Of a stretch of DNA of 64,000 nt, positions 1 through 9,353 are shown one piece after another (the stretch's first letter is position 1; each line of letters starts with the position of its first letter). Below the pieces are notes generated by a model. It made no database searches and was not told the origin of the DNA. It saw only the letters and a list, made by a program, of their open reading frames with translations. This DNA is from Clostridium pasteurianum BC1. GTDB taxonomy: Bacteria; Bacillota; Clostridia; Clostridiales; Clostridiaceae. A program made the position numbers and the translations under genes. Location of the stretch: NCBI RefSeq assembly GCF_000389635.1, contig NC_021182.1, positions 2,728,001 through 2,792,000 of the forward strand, in the 5' to 3' direction.

Positions 1-330
1 ACCCATTTTTTTTGCATTTTCACTAACAGTAATCTTATCCGTCAGTTTAATTTTCCCACTATCCACATTTTCCATGGTAATGAGCATGGTCATTATCTTT
101 GTTACTGATGCTGGTGCAAATTTTTCATGAGGATTTTTTTCATAAACTATCTTTCCTGTTGAAGGTTCTATTAATAGTGCAGATTTTGCGTCCACATCTG
201 TACTGGATGAATTTTCACTTTTCTTACCTGCTGGTTCCAATACTTCTGCCGATATGGGAATGGAAAAAAACATGGTTGACATCATAACTGCACATAAAGT
301 ACTTGAAATAAGCTTACATTTTTTTATCAT
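1..330 (-). CDS. dacF: D-alanyl-D-alanine carboxypeptidase (DacF type), N-terminal part
   Basis: A penicillin-binding serine peptidase that trims the terminal D-Ala of peptidoglycan stem peptides outside the membrane. The 110 codons seen start with a Sec signal peptide (KK, then a hydrophobic stretch ending about SAE at residue 29). The family start LLIEPSTGKIVYEKN follows, then the catalytic SxxK motif as SVTK. The start ATG is preceded by AAAGGGTGG. The rest of the gene runs off the left edge. It is the last gene of the minus-strand salvage/sporulation block, as dacF often is in clostridia, but a hairpin separates it from pdp. Confidence 0.9.
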   Translation of the reverse strand, partial: MIKKCKLISSTLCAVMMSTMFFSIPISAEVLEPAGKKSENSSSTDVDAKSALLIEPSTGKIVYEKNPHEKFAPASVTKIMTMLITMENVDSGKIKLTDKITVSENAKKMG

Positions 331-453
331 ATATGTACCACCCTTTCTTATAAATTGTTTTAACAATTTTATTTTTACCAACTAAAAAAAGATTATCACA
401 CAATAGTAAAAAAATAGTCTAAAAGCTATTATTAATATTTAACATATATATAA

Positions 454-500
454 ATATAATGAAAGAGAGCACTAATTTATAGTACTCTCTTTCATTATAT
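454..500. terminator. Long hairpin between pdp and dacF
   Basis: A near-perfect inverted repeat (arms 454-473 and 481-500, one mismatch, 7-nt loop) with AT-rich ends lies 3' of pdp and 5' of dacF. It could act as a bidirectional terminator, though there is no long T-tract. Confidence 0.55.
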
Positions 501-516
501 TTACAATTAATCATAT

Positions 517-640
517 AGACAGAGTTTTTGGTATCAAATGGAGTTTTCTATTTAAGCCTACTAACAAATTTCTAAGTCCCTATGTATAATACATAAAAAT
601 CCATATCCATGGACATAGCTACTCTTTACTATCATTTTTA
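517..640 (-). repeat. Diverged copy of a structured intergenic element (copy 1)
   Basis: It shares the blocks ACAGAGTT-TT-GTATC and TATCCA-GGAC-TAGC-AC-CT with the element at 2020-2140. Both lie in successive gaps of the same minus-strand block, downstream of pdp and downstream of a punA gene. This copy is more degraded. Function unknown. Confidence 0.45.
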
Positions 641-692
641 ATAAAAGCAATGTAAGTATTATAGCCACTAGTTATGGAAAAAAATACTAAAT

Positions 693-1994
693 TTATTTAA
701 TTATCTCATATATATATTTAATGGCTTCAGGTTTTTCTTTTCCGATTTTAAAACTAGTTTCCACTATATTTTTGGCTTCAGTGCAATTCCCCATATTTGT
801 ATGTAATATAAAAACTGCATCTCCCTCATTGACTCTGTCACCATATTTTTTTACAACAGTTATACCTGCTGCAAAATCTATTTTGTCATCTTTAGTTCTT
901 CTGCCTGCACCTAGTAACATTGCAGCAACACCTATATTGTCAGCTTTTATAGCTTCTATGTACCCACTTTCCTTTGCTTTTATTTCAACATGATATTTTG
1001 AATTTGGAAGTTTATCAGGTTTGTCAATTATCTCTGTATCGCCACCTTGTATTTTAATAAACTCTTTAAACTTCTCTATAGCTTTTCCGGATTTTATAAT
1101 ATCTTTTAACTTTTCATAGGCAGAATCAAAATCTTTAAAGGCGCCGCCTAATAGAACCATGTAGGCTGCAATAGTCAAAGCAACTGTGGTCTCATCTTCC
1201 GCTCCATTTCCCTTTAGCACTTCCATAGCTTCTCTTACCTCATTTGCATTTCCAATTTCATGACCTAAAGGCTCATTCATGTTAGTTATAATGGCTATAG
1301 TTTTTCTATTTAAAGCTTTACCTATAGCAACCATAGTTTCTGCTAGCTCTTTAGCATTATCTAAAGACTTCATAAAGGCTCCTGATCCAACCTTTACATC
1401 AAGTACAATGGCATCTGCACCGGCGGCTATTTTTTTACTCATTATTGAACTGGCAATAAGCGGTATGCTGTCCACACTTCCTGTTACATCCCTTAAGGCA
1501 TAGGTCTTTTTATCAGCCGGTGTTAAATTAGCTGTTTGACCAGTAATAGCCATTTTGTATTTATTTACATTATCTATAAAAGTATTATAGTCTAAATTGG
1601 TATTAAACCCTTCAATTGCTTCTAATTTATCTATGGTTCCTCCTGTATGTCCCATTCCTCTACCTGACATCTTTGCAACTGGAACACCTACAGCAGCTAC
1701 AAGAGGAATAACTATTAGTGAAATCTTATCTCCTACTCCTCCTGAAGAATGCTTATCCACCTTTATACCTTTAATACCGGATAAATCAACAGTATTTCCC
1801 GAGTTTACATAGGATAGTGTAAGATTTGATATTTCTGCTCTATTCATGCCTTTAAAATATACTGTCATTAAAAAAGCAGACATTTGATAGTCTGGTATAC
1901 TGCCCTTTACATATCCAGATACAATAAATTCAATTTCATCTTTACTTAAGGCTTTGCCTTCTTTCTTTTTATTAATTAAATCTACCATTCTCAT
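693..1994 (-). CDS. pdp: Pyrimidine-nucleoside phosphorylase
   Basis: Cleaves uridine, thymidine and deoxyuridine with phosphate to give the base and (deoxy)ribose-1-phosphate in the cytosol. The 433-aa length is normal for the thymidine/pyrimidine phosphorylase family. The family signature KHSSGGVGDK is at residues 81-90, and SGRGMGHTGGTIDKLE follows. The N-terminal helical and C-terminal domains are complete. It lies downstream of two purine nucleoside phosphorylases and deoB, forming a nucleoside salvage unit. The 388-nt gap before it holds a structured element, so it may be partly uncoupled from the upstream genes. RBS AAGGGGA. Confidence 0.95.
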   Translation of the reverse strand: MRMVDLINKKKEGKALSKDEIEFIVSGYVKGSIPDYQMSAFLMTVYFKGMNRAEISNLTLSYVNSGNTVDLSGIKGIKVDKHSSGGVGDKISLIVIPLVAAVGVPVAKMSGRGMGHTGGTIDKLEAIEGFNTNLDYNTFIDNVNKYKMAITGQTANLTPADKKTYALRDVTGSVDSIPLIASSIMSKKIAAGADAIVLDVKVGSGAFMKSLDNAKELAETMVAIGKALNRKTIAIITNMNEPLGHEIGNANEVREAMEVLKGNGAEDETTVALTIAAYMVLLGGAFKDFDSAYEKLKDIIKSGKAIEKFKEFIKIQGGDTEIIDKPDKLPNSKYHVEIKAKESGYIEAIKADNIGVAAMLLGAGRRTKDDKIDFAAGITVVKKYGDRVNEGDAVFILHTNMGNCTEAKNIVETSFKIGKEKPEAIKYIYEIIK

Positions 1995-2019
1995 TTTAGT
2001 TTTCCCCTTTAATTTATTA

Positions 2020-2140
2020 TAAACAGAGTTCTTAGTATCGGTTTGTGATACTTAGAAATCGTTATCCAGGGACGTAGCCACACTCTGCTCCCACTTTGAA
2101 GAAGGATGGGAGTATTAGAGTGGATAGTCATCGGATAAAT
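2020..2140 (-). repeat. Structured intergenic element (copy 2), possible RNA
   Basis: Nested stems are visible: CACTCT/AGAGTG (2081-2086 with 2117-2122) enclosing CTCCCA/TGGGAG (2088-2093 with 2107-2112). An adjoining hairpin pairs CTTAGTATC (2031-2039) with GATACTTAG (2046-2054), with one mismatch. It sits in the 5' region of pdp on the transcribed strand. It resembles no riboswitch class I can name and has a diverged relative at 517-640, so a dispersed repeat is as likely as a pdp leader. Confidence 0.5.
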
Positions 2141-2381
2141 ATCTCACAAAAATACATAGAAGAAAATTATCTTATACTAAGTTGCAATTAAAATTGTTCA
2201 TTTAATAAATAACATTTAGTTAGCAGCCACTTAAATTCAATGAATATTTTATTATGAATATAATTTATTGCAATATATATATTTTATAGATAAACAATTT
2301 CAGCTTCACATATTAAGTGAAAGTGAAATTTAAATAAATTGCATAATCTCTGTTTATAATGTTTACTTTTTCAAAATAGGA

Positions 2382-3200
2382 TTAAATTTTTTCTATTATC
2401 GCCTTTACAATGAAGACAAATTTAATCTGAGCCTTATTGGCAGTTTCTAAAACCTTTTTATGATCTAATGGTTCTAAATTATCTGCTATTGCCATATCTG
2501 TAATACAGGAAATTCCAAGCACTCTCATGGACATGTGATTGGCTGCAATAACCTCTGGTACTGTAGACATTCCCACGGCATCTCCTCCTAATAATCTAAG
2601 CATTCTTAATTCAGCTGGAGTCTCATAATTGGGTCCTGTTACTGCTGCATAAACCCCTTTTTTAATCTTATATCCTAATTCTTCTGCACTTTTCTCTGCC
2701 AATATTATAAGCTCTTTATTATATGCCTTGGACATATCTGGGAATCTTGGCCCTAATTCTTCGTAATTTTTGCCTATTAAAGGATTTGTACCCATAAAAT
2801 TAATATGATCCTCTATGAGCATCAAGTCTCCTGCTCCAAAATCTGGATTCATTCCTCCTGCTGCATTTGTTATAATTATATCTCTTATACCCAGAGCTTT
2901 TATAACCCGAATCCCAAAGGTTACCGTTTCCATTGAATAGCCTTCATAATAATGAAATCTGCCATTCATTGCAAGTACACATTTGCCCTTAATATTTCCA
3001 ATTATCAATTCCCCAGCATGACCCGCTACAGTGGATACTGGAAATTCAGGTATATCTTCATATTTTATTACCAATTTATTATCTAAACTATTAGCCAGGC
3101 TGCCTAAACCTGTACCAAGTATTATTGCCAAATCTATTTTTTTATTGTATACATTTAATATATATTCCTTAGCCTTATTAATTTTTTCTACAATATTCAT
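2382..3200 (-). CDS. punA: Purine nucleoside phosphorylase (second copy)
   Basis: Phosphorolysis of purine nucleosides to base plus (deoxy)ribose-1-phosphate. The 272-aa protein has the trimeric PNP family marks: GTGLGSLA near the N-terminus (phosphate site), GHAGELIIG, the signature GRFHYYEGY and the nucleoside-binding ITNAAGGMNPDF. It is a tandem paralogue of the gene just upstream, with all motifs kept, so both are probably active. They may differ in substrate preference, as guanosine- and inosine-preferring pairs do in other Firmicutes. That is inference. Confidence 0.93.
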   Translation of the reverse strand: MNIVEKINKAKEYILNVYNKKIDLAIILGTGLGSLANSLDNKLVIKYEDIPEFPVSTVAGHAGELIIGNIKGKCVLAMNGRFHYYEGYSMETVTFGIRVIKALGIRDIIITNAAGGMNPDFGAGDLMLIEDHINFMGTNPLIGKNYEELGPRFPDMSKAYNKELIILAEKSAEELGYKIKKGVYAAVTGPNYETPAELRMLRLLGGDAVGMSTVPEVIAANHMSMRVLGISCITDMAIADNLEPLDHKKVLETANKAQIKFVFIVKAIIEKI

Positions 3201-3221
3201 AGTAAATACACCTCTTTATCG

Positions 3222-4037
3222 TTATATTTCCTTAACTATATTGATTATAAAATTTTTAAATTTATCCTTAACTTTATTAGATGTTTCTACAACTTCTGCA
3301 TGGTTTAAAGGTTTATCCAGAATACCTGCTGCCATATTGGTAATACAGGAGATTCCCAATACCTTTAAATTGCAGTGGTCAGCTGCAATAACCTCTGGAA
3401 CAGTAGACATACCTACTGCATCTCCTCCTAATATTCTTGTCATTCTAATTTCTGCTGGAGTTTCATAGCAGGGCCCAGTCATCATTAAATAGATACCCTC
3501 TTTAACATCTAAGTTAAATTTATTTGAAATACCTTTTGCTATGCTGATCAGTTCCTTATTATAAGCACAGGACATATCAGGAAATCTAGTTCCTATTTTC
3601 TCGTCATTTCTTCCTATAAGCGGATTATTAAATGCAAAATTTATATGATCTTTAATAAGCATTAAATCCCCTGGATTAAAATCTGTATTTACTCCTCCAG
3701 CAGCATTTGTAACAATCAAATTTTCTACACCTAAATATTTCATGACATAAACTGGGAGTGATAAGTTTTCCATAGAATTACCTTCATAATAATGAAATCT
3801 TCCCTGCATCATTATTACATTTTTTCCTAAAAGTTCTCCAATTACAAATTGACCTGCATGACCTTTTACTGTAGATACAGGCATATTAGGTACATCACTA
3901 TATTTTATAACAATCTTTTTTTCTAGAGCATCTGCTAGCTCTCCTAACCCTGAGCCAAGTATTATTCCTATTTTAGGTACTATATCTATAATATTTTTTA
4001 TATAATCCACACTTTCAATTATAGTATTTTTATCCAT
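3222..4037 (-). CDS. punA: Purine nucleoside phosphorylase (first copy)
   Basis: The 271-aa trimeric-type PNP has GSGLGELAD, GHAGQFVIG, GRFHYYEGN and VTNAAGGVNTDF in the expected order. It lies 11 nt after deoB and 21 nt before the second PNP, so the three genes are very likely co-transcribed. Together with DeoB it turns purine (deoxy)nucleosides into bases and pentose-5-phosphate. The pair arose by tandem duplication, old enough that the proteins differ throughout. Confidence 0.93.
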   Translation of the reverse strand: MDKNTIIESVDYIKNIIDIVPKIGIILGSGLGELADALEKKIVIKYSDVPNMPVSTVKGHAGQFVIGELLGKNVIMMQGRFHYYEGNSMENLSLPVYVMKYLGVENLIVTNAAGGVNTDFNPGDLMLIKDHINFAFNNPLIGRNDEKIGTRFPDMSCAYNKELISIAKGISNKFNLDVKEGIYLMMTGPCYETPAEIRMTRILGGDAVGMSTVPEVIAADHCNLKVLGISCITNMAAGILDKPLNHAEVVETSNKVKDKFKNFIINIVKEI

Positions 4038-4048
4038 ATGAACCTCTC

Positions 4049-5215
4049 CTAAATTAATTTATCTTTAAAGCTTTCTCCATATAAATTATTTTTAATCTGT
4101 AATATATCTAGAACAGTTTTACCTATATCACAAAAACAGCTTCTTATCCCTAGATTTACACCACTTTTTATTGACTTACCATATACAAGCAGCGGTATAT
4201 ATTCTCTTGAATGGTCTGTACTTGGTGTTGTAGGATCACAGCCATGATCTGCAGTTATAATAAGAATATCTTCATTTTTCATAGCATTTATTATTTCCGG
4301 AAGCTTTTTATCAAACTCCACCAAAGCTTTAGCATATCCTTCTACATCATTTCTATGGCCGTAAAGCATATCAAAATCCACTAAATTTGTGAATATTAAT
4401 CCCTCTTTGTCTGCTTTCATATACTCAATGGTCTTATCTACACCTTCACTATTATTTTTTATGTGTACTGCTTCTGTTACTCCTTTTCCATTAAATATAT
4501 CTTCTATTTTCCCCACTGCCATAACATTTAAATTATCTTCTTTTACATATTCTAAAATTGTTTTATTAAAAGGATCTAAGGTAAAATCACGCCTATTGGG
4601 AGTCCTTGTATAAATTCCCTTTTCACCTACAAATGGTCTTGCTATTATTCTACCTACAGTATTTTCACCGGTAAGCATTTTTCGTGCTATTCTACACATA
4701 TCATATAAATTTTCAAGTGGAATTACATCCTCATGGGCAGCAATCTGAAATACGCTGTCTGCTGAAGTATATACAATAGGATATCCCGTTTTAACATGTT
4801 CTTCACCAAGTTCTTTAATGATTTCCGTACCTGAAGCCACTTTATTACCAATTATTTTTCTTCCTATACTATCTTGAAACTTTTCAATAATTTCTGCTGG
4901 AAAGCCATTAGGAAAAGTTTTTAGAGGCTTTTCTAATACTACTCCAGAAATTTCCCAATGACCTGTTACAGTATCCTTACCCTTTGATAATTCAGCACAC
5001 TTTCCATAGTTACCAATTGGATTATCAATTTTTTTTATTCCATGAATATCATTGATATTACCAAGCCCCAATTTCTCCATATTAGGCAGCCTTAACCCGC
5101 CAATGCTTTCTGCTATATTTCCAAGAGTATCGCTTCCCTCATCTCCATAAAGCTTTGCATCGTGCATTTCTCCTATACCAACGCTATCAAGTACTATTAG
5201 TATAACTCTATTCAT
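4049..5215 (-). CDS. deoB: Phosphopentomutase
   Basis: Interconverts (deoxy)ribose-1-phosphate and -5-phosphate, linking the phosphorylases to central metabolism. The 388-aa alkaline-phosphatase-fold enzyme shows the first metal-binding Asp in VLDSVGIGE (D10), the phosphorylated-Thr region DTVTGHWE at residues 81-88 and the C-terminal metal site [16 protein letters not shown]. The ATG is preceded by TAGGAGATG. It is the first gene of the salvage group. The gap upstream holds the terminator of xerD, so deoB probably has its own promoter there. Confidence 0.96.
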   Translation of the reverse strand: MNRVILIVLDSVGIGEMHDAKLYGDEGSDTLGNIAESIGGLRLPNMEKLGLGNINDIHGIKKIDNPIGNYGKCAELSKGKDTVTGHWEISGVVLEKPLKTFPNGFPAEIIEKFQDSIGRKIIGNKVASGTEIIKELGEEHVKTGYPIVYTSADSVFQIAAHEDVIPLENLYDMCRIARKMLTGENTVGRIIARPFVGEKGIYTRTPNRRDFTLDPFNKTILEYVKEDNLNVMAVGKIEDIFNGKGVTEAVHIKNNSEGVDKTIEYMKADKEGLIFTNLVDFDMLYGHRNDVEGYAKALVEFDKKLPEIINAMKNEDILIITADHGCDPTTPSTDHSREYIPLLVYGKSIKSGVNLGIRSCFCDIGKTVLDILQIKNNLYGESFKDKLI

Positions 5216-5310
5216 AAAGTTTCATCTCCTAATTGAAATAATATATAAAAAATCTTTAAAGGTTCTGAAATTCTGTACCAATACTATTCAACATTCTAGA
5301 AATAATGTAT

Positions 5311-5333
5311 AAAAAAAGCGACTATGTCGCTTT
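5311..5333 (-). terminator. Rho-independent terminator after the xerD-like gene
   Basis: An 8-bp perfect stem AAAGCGAC/GTCGCTTT (5315-5322, 5326-5333) is followed on the minus strand by a T7 run. It separates the NUDIX-spoIIM-xerD unit from deoB. Confidence 0.85.
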
Positions 5334-5424
5334 ATCTGTAGGACTTTAGATTGTGAAATACAAAATATTGTTATGTAATCTATTTTATTTAATCAATGTA
5401 AGCACTTACCTTTTCTTACGGTTA

Positions 5425-6303
5425 TCATGCTCTAGGATGTGCTTTTTTATATACTTCTGCAATTTTACTTTTTTTAGATATACCTGAGTAAATCTGGGTA
5501 GTTGATAAATCACTATGACCTAGTAGTTCTTGAATTGTTTTTATATCTGCACCATTTTGCAATAGATGTACTGCAAAAGAGTGCCTTAGGGTATAGGAAT
5601 TTATAGGCTTATCAATTTTTGCCTCATCTGCATATTGTTTTACTATTTTCCAAAAGCCCTGCCTTGTCATTTTATTTCCATGAAGATTAAAATATAATAA
5701 ATCCAAATTATTTATATTTAATTGTGATCTTATCTTTAGATAATTTTCAATCCACTTTACTCCATAAGAACCTATAGGTATCATTCTTTCCCTGTCCTTT
5801 AAACCTTTGCATTTAACATAAGAAAGCTTTATATTCACATCATATATAGTTAGGTTTAACAATTCTGTAACCTTTATACCTGTTGCATACATTATTTCAA
5901 GCATGCATTTATCCCTAACTCCCTTATTGGTTTCACAATCAGGCATGGATAGAAGCTTGTCTACTTCTTCTACTGTTAAAATAGCAGGTAAGGTTCTTTT
6001 TATCTTAGGTGACTGATATTGTATTACAGGATTACTTTCAATCTTGCCTATATTTATTAAATATTTATAAAAATTTCTTATAGAAACTATATTTCTTATA
6101 ACAGATGAATTTGCCTTACCGCTTTTTTTTAAACTCTGTACATAAGCCATTATAATAACTACATCTACCTGATCGATACTTTCCTCTTTGCTCATAACAA
6201 ACTCATGAAATTTCTTTATATCTCTTATATAGGCATCAAGCGTATTTGAGCTCAATTTTCTATTACTAATATGGCTAATATAACTATTTACTAAATCGCT
6301 CAT
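5425..6303 (-). CDS. XerD-like tyrosine recombinase with altered catalytic residues
   Basis: A tyrosine recombinase of XerC/D type: SAM-like core-binding domain (about 1-85) and catalytic domain. I place the start at MSDLVN because GGGAGAAAATTT precedes it. A longer start 21 nt upstream is possible. The nucleophile Tyr (TTQIYSG) and the GHSD box are present. The first catalytic Arg is Lys (ATGIKVTEL instead of GIRVSEL) and the His of the HxxR box is Tyr (SYTLRHSF instead of HTLRHSF). It sits next to spoIIM. Activity on dif-like sites is therefore uncertain. Confidence 0.85.
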   Translation of the reverse strand: MSDLVNSYISHISNRKLSSNTLDAYIRDIKKFHEFVMSKEESIDQVDVVIIMAYVQSLKKSGKANSSVIRNIVSIRNFYKYLINIGKIESNPVIQYQSPKIKRTLPAILTVEEVDKLLSMPDCETNKGVRDKCMLEIMYATGIKVTELLNLTIYDVNIKLSYVKCKGLKDRERMIPIGSYGVKWIENYLKIRSQLNINNLDLLYFNLHGNKMTRQGFWKIVKQYADEAKIDKPINSYTLRHSFAVHLLQNGADIKTIQELLGHSDLSTTQIYSGISKKSKIAEVYKKAHPRA

Positions 6304-6339
6304 AAATTTTCTCCCAAAATTCATATAAAATATGTCTAG

Positions 6340-6567
6340 CTAACTAGTGGCTAATTTGAATAAATATATAAAATTATAAATAATGCGTTTATCCCACTCA
6401 AGTACATTATATACTAAAATGCTATTATTATGAACCTCTGACTTGCTAATAAATAAATAAATCGAATAATCAACTAACTTTGGAAGTATAACACCCAAAA
6501 AAATAAGGATCAAAAAACATTTCATAATTAAAATTACAGCATCAATGAATTCAACCTTCTCAATCAA
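6340..6567 (-). CDS. Small membrane protein between spoIIM and xerD-like gene
   Basis: A 75-aa protein with one clear hydrophobic segment (VILIMKCFLILIFLGVIL) and a short amphipathic tail. It starts at TTG; an in-frame stop lies just upstream, so no longer form exists. GAGGGG lies 13 nt upstream. It follows spoIIM by 19 nt and precedes the recombinase by 36 nt, so it is probably co-transcribed. Not recognised; a sporulation role is only suggested by its neighbours. Confidence 0.6.
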   Translation of the reverse strand: MIEKVEFIDAVILIMKCFLILIFLGVILPKLVDYSIYLFISKSEVHNNSILVYNVLEWDKRIIYNFIYLFKLATS

Positions 6568-6586
6568 GAGCTATCACAGTCCCCTC

Positions 6587-7213
6587 TTATGCAATTGCTT
6601 TAATAATATTAGGCGTTATATAAGTTTCAAAAGATAAACCCACAAACATGCATGCCGATATTATAACGAATACTATAGAATAGGACATTATTCTTGAAGA
6701 AATGCCCGTTGTCCAACGTTTTTTACCATTATCTTTTATCATCATTAAAGAGAATTCCATTGCTAATACAGATCCAATTATTATACAAGGTATATATACA
6801 ATATTTTGAGGAATAACAGATAAAAGTGCAAGCCATATTCCTTTGAAGCCCATGCCATTTACAAAAAAAGTCACGGTAAAACCAATGGTAAATCCCTTTA
6901 TTACATCCAGTACCAAGATTATTGGAATTCCAATCATAGTTAATCCCAAAAACCATACTATTAACAATACTGGTATATTATTTTTTACCGTTTCAAAGAA
7001 AAGTTGGTTATAATTGATATTCTTTGAATTGTAAGTTTGTATAAATGATGATAGATAATTTAAAAGGTCACTTTTTTCAAATCCACTCATATACCTTACA
7101 GTGTAAACTCCAAGTACAATACCTGTACACAAACAAATAGCACTCAATATATATAACCATAAATTGTTTTGCAAATGATTTGATATTAAGTTCTTAAAAA
7201 ATACCATTTTCAT
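6587..7213 (-). CDS. spoIIM: Stage II sporulation protein M
   Basis: A membrane subunit of the SpoIIDMP peptidoglycan-remodelling complex, which thins the septum and drives engulfment of the forespore. The 208-aa polytopic protein (about five hydrophobic segments) has the family features: an N-terminal NHLQNNLWLY segment, then hydrophobic stretches with short loops. RBS GGGAGGAATAATTA. It lies between the NUDIX gene and the recombinase gene, a frequent clostridial order. Mother-cell sigma-E control is expected from the family; I did not locate such a promoter. Confidence 0.92.
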   Translation of the reverse strand: MKMVFFKNLISNHLQNNLWLYILSAICLCTGIVLGVYTVRYMSGFEKSDLLNYLSSFIQTYNSKNINYNQLFFETVKNNIPVLLIVWFLGLTMIGIPIILVLDVIKGFTIGFTVTFFVNGMGFKGIWLALLSVIPQNIVYIPCIIIGSVLAMEFSLMMIKDNGKKRWTTGISSRIMSYSIVFVIISACMFVGLSFETYITPNIIKAIA

Positions 7214-7323
7214 TAATTATTCCTCCCATCGTTAATCACCTTTTTATATAATACTTATGATTAGCTATAGGATAATATGATAATTTTATTAAGTACTATA
7301 CTAGGTAGTCATAAATATGCCAA

Positions 7324-7842
7324 CTATAAATACATAAAAGCACTTATAGTTTTTGCATCTATTATAGCACCTTTTATTATCATTTCTTTTACATCTTTAG
7401 TCTTTACCTCTTTAATATTTATAAATTCATCTTCATCTCCACCAATTTTACCTTCGTATAAATCTTCAGCTTTATAAAAATAAATATATTCATTGCAAAA
7501 ACCCGGAGACGTGGCAATCTTTCCTAAATATTTAAAATTATTTGCCTTATATCCCGTTTCTTCTTCAAGTTCTCGCCTTCCACATTGTTCTGTATTCTCA
7601 CCAGATTCAAGTTTACCAGCCGGAAGTTCAATCAGTACTGTTTCCAAGGGCTTCCTAAATTGTTCCACCATAAGTATTGTATCTTTATCTTTAAAAGCTA
7701 TAATAGCAACTCCACCAGGATGCCTTACTATCTCTTTACTTGAATATTTACCATTTTGAAGCTTAACCTTTTGTAAAAGCAATTCTATTACGTTACCTTT
7801 ATATAAGCTCTTCTCACATACAGTTTCTTCTTCTAGTCTCAT
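7324..7842 (-). CDS. nudF: NUDIX hydrolase (ADP-ribose pyrophosphatase type)
   Basis: Hydrolyses ADP-ribose and related nucleoside-diphosphate compounds in the cytosol. The start MRLEEETV is chosen because TTGGAGGAATTTCTT precedes it. A 13-codon longer frame has no such site. The Nudix box is complete: GKLESGEN followed by RELEEETGY, matching GX5EX7REUXEEXGU. FRKPLETVLIELPAG just upstream is typical of the ADP-ribose pyrophosphatase subfamily. It is the first gene of the minus-strand block, about 50 nt downstream of a good promoter. Confidence 0.9.
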   Translation of the reverse strand: MRLEEETVCEKSLYKGNVIELLLQKVKLQNGKYSSKEIVRHPGGVAIIAFKDKDTILMVEQFRKPLETVLIELPAGKLESGENTEQCGRRELEEETGYKANNFKYLGKIATSPGFCNEYIYFYKAEDLYEGKIGGDEDEFINIKEVKTKDVKEMIIKGAIIDAKTISAFMYL

Positions 7843-7892
7843 AAGAAATTCCTCCAAATTAAAAAATCTTCTTTTATACAAATTATATTTTA

Positions 7893-7921
7893 ATTTTAAT
7901 GACCTAAAATATAATTGTCAA
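7893..7921 (-). promoter_or_regulatory. Candidate sigma-A promoter for the NUDIX-spoIIM unit
   Basis: On the minus strand, TTGACA (7916-7921) is followed after exactly 17 nt by TAAAAT (7893-7898), about 50 nt upstream of the NUDIX start codon. Confidence 0.65.
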
Positions 7922-8474
7922 ATTTAGCTACAATTATCAATATTAATTATATGTTATTCTATCAGCTTAAAATTTTCTAAATTAAAGCTATATTTTAGTA
8001 AAAGACATAAATTTGATACTCTTTTTTCCTAGAATACTCTATATTTCAATAATAAAACTTAATTTTTACATGAAATAATAAATTATTTTATAAATACTAT
8101 CAATTTATTAATAATGTTATAATTTATCAAATATCTTCTAATTATTTTATATTTTTTTATATTAATTTTACATATATGAGACAATATTGTATCTAAGCTA
8201 TAGAATATGTATAAACTAAAAGTAGAAAGCAAACTTATTTATATATATTTGATATCTTCTATATATGGATATTGCAATAAATTGTCTTTATTGCAATATG
8301 GCTACTTTGTTTAAATTCTGTTTTCAGCTGTTTCTATTAAAAATATAAATTTAATTACAATCTATATTTTTAAAATTTTTACCACGTCTTCTATTGAAAG
8401 TACATAATTTTAATATAGTTATCTGAAAGCTTAATAAATATAAAATTACTATAATTAGAAAAGAGGTAAAATGT
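7922..8474. other. AT-rich gap without a recognised gene
   Basis: About 550 bp of very AT-rich sequence. The only clear structure is a perfect 12-bp inverted repeat ATATTGCAATAA/TTATTGCAATAT (8269-8280, 8288-8299) without a T-tract. No coding signal is seen on either strand. Confidence 0.5.
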
Positions 8475-9035
8475 ATGAAAGGTAAAATTATAAAACAAAA
8501 TTATAAAACAAAAGAAGACATACATTTTGGAAATCTAGGAGAATATGCTTTTACTTATAATAGTGTAGATTATCATGTAGGAGATGTAGTTTTTATCATG
8601 GATACCTCTTTTACTAGAAGAACAACTTTAGTTGTAAAAGTTGAAGAAGGATATTATGTAAATGGCTATCCAGGAACATTAAATGGCTTTATTCACAAAT
8701 GTGATATTCTTCAGCTTCGTATAATTAGAAAGTATACAGAGTTGACAAACAATAGATACATTGATGGATTTACTATAAAGATAGATAATTATGATATAAA
8801 TGAAATATCAAATATGACTAATAATCAAATAGCAAAAATGCTTAAAACAGAAGATAAACTTAGCCTAATCGAGTTATCCATAAATTTACTATTATCAAAT
8901 TTTCATAATTTAAATAAATTAGAAAAAATTAAGTTATATAAATTAGGGGAAGAATACAGCATCTTATATGAAATACTAAAAGATCAAGAAGATATGAAAA
9001 TAATTAATAAATTTACAAAAGAAACTATAAAATAA
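8475..9035 (+). CDS. Hypothetical protein, 186 aa
   Basis: Not recognised. It has a good RBS (AAAGAGGTAAAATGT before the ATG) and sensible codon use for this genome. The N-terminal half is beta-rich with glycines (GNLGEYAF, YHVGDVVF, GYYVNGYPGTLNGF), like a small barrel. The C-terminal half is helical and Lys/Glu/Leu-rich. There is no signal peptide or membrane segment. It is alone on the plus strand, between the chromosomal block and the membrane-protein cluster. Confidence 0.6.
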   Translation: MKGKIIKQNYKTKEDIHFGNLGEYAFTYNSVDYHVGDVVFIMDTSFTRRTTLVVKVEEGYYVNGYPGTLNGFIHKCDILQLRIIRKYTELTNNRYIDGFTIKIDNYDINEISNMTNNQIAKMLKTEDKLSLIELSINLLLSNFHNLNKLEKIKLYKLGEEYSILYEILKDQEDMKIINKFTKETIK

Positions 9036-9220
9036 TAAAACCTGCAAATAAACAAAATTTCATACATTATCTTGCAAACAACATTCAAACTAAAATTTCT
9101 AAAATATCATACTAAATTAATTTTTCTAAATCATTATCTGTATATACTTTGTTTTATTATATATATTATGATTAGCAAATCCAAATTGTTCAGTAACAAT
9201 ATCTCTTGTTTCATCTTTTT

Positions 9221-9255
9221 AGGCCTTACGCAGAAATCTGTGTAAGGCCTATTTT
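9221..9255 (+). terminator. Strong hairpin downstream of the 186-aa gene
   Basis: The stem AGGCCTTACGCAGA/TCTGTGTAAGGCCT (9221-9234, 9237-9250; one wobble, AAAT apical loop) is followed by ATTTTA. It is about 190 nt after the plus-strand gene and 100 nt from the convergent DUF2127 gene. Confidence 0.55.
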
Positions 9256-9353
9256 ATGCTAATCTTTCCTTTGCTTTCATTCTTTCTATAGTCTTTTTAT
9301 CCAATTTTTATATCTTAATTCTTTAATTACTATTAACCTTATTTTTCTTATAC

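Noticed and set aside
721-993. Plus-strand frame of 90 codons opposite pdp
   Set aside because: Shadow of the well-supported pdp gene; no RBS and no family likeness. The same holds for similar frames opposite punA, deoB, the NUDIX gene and the phage structural genes.
2020-2140. Purine riboswitch for the salvage genes
   Set aside because: It precedes the pyrimidine phosphorylase and lacks the purine aptamer's conserved core. A diverged copy lies after pdp.
6729-6956. 75-codon minus-strand frame inside spoIIM
   Set aside because: Out-of-frame shadow with many Trp/Cys/His; spoIIM itself is clear.
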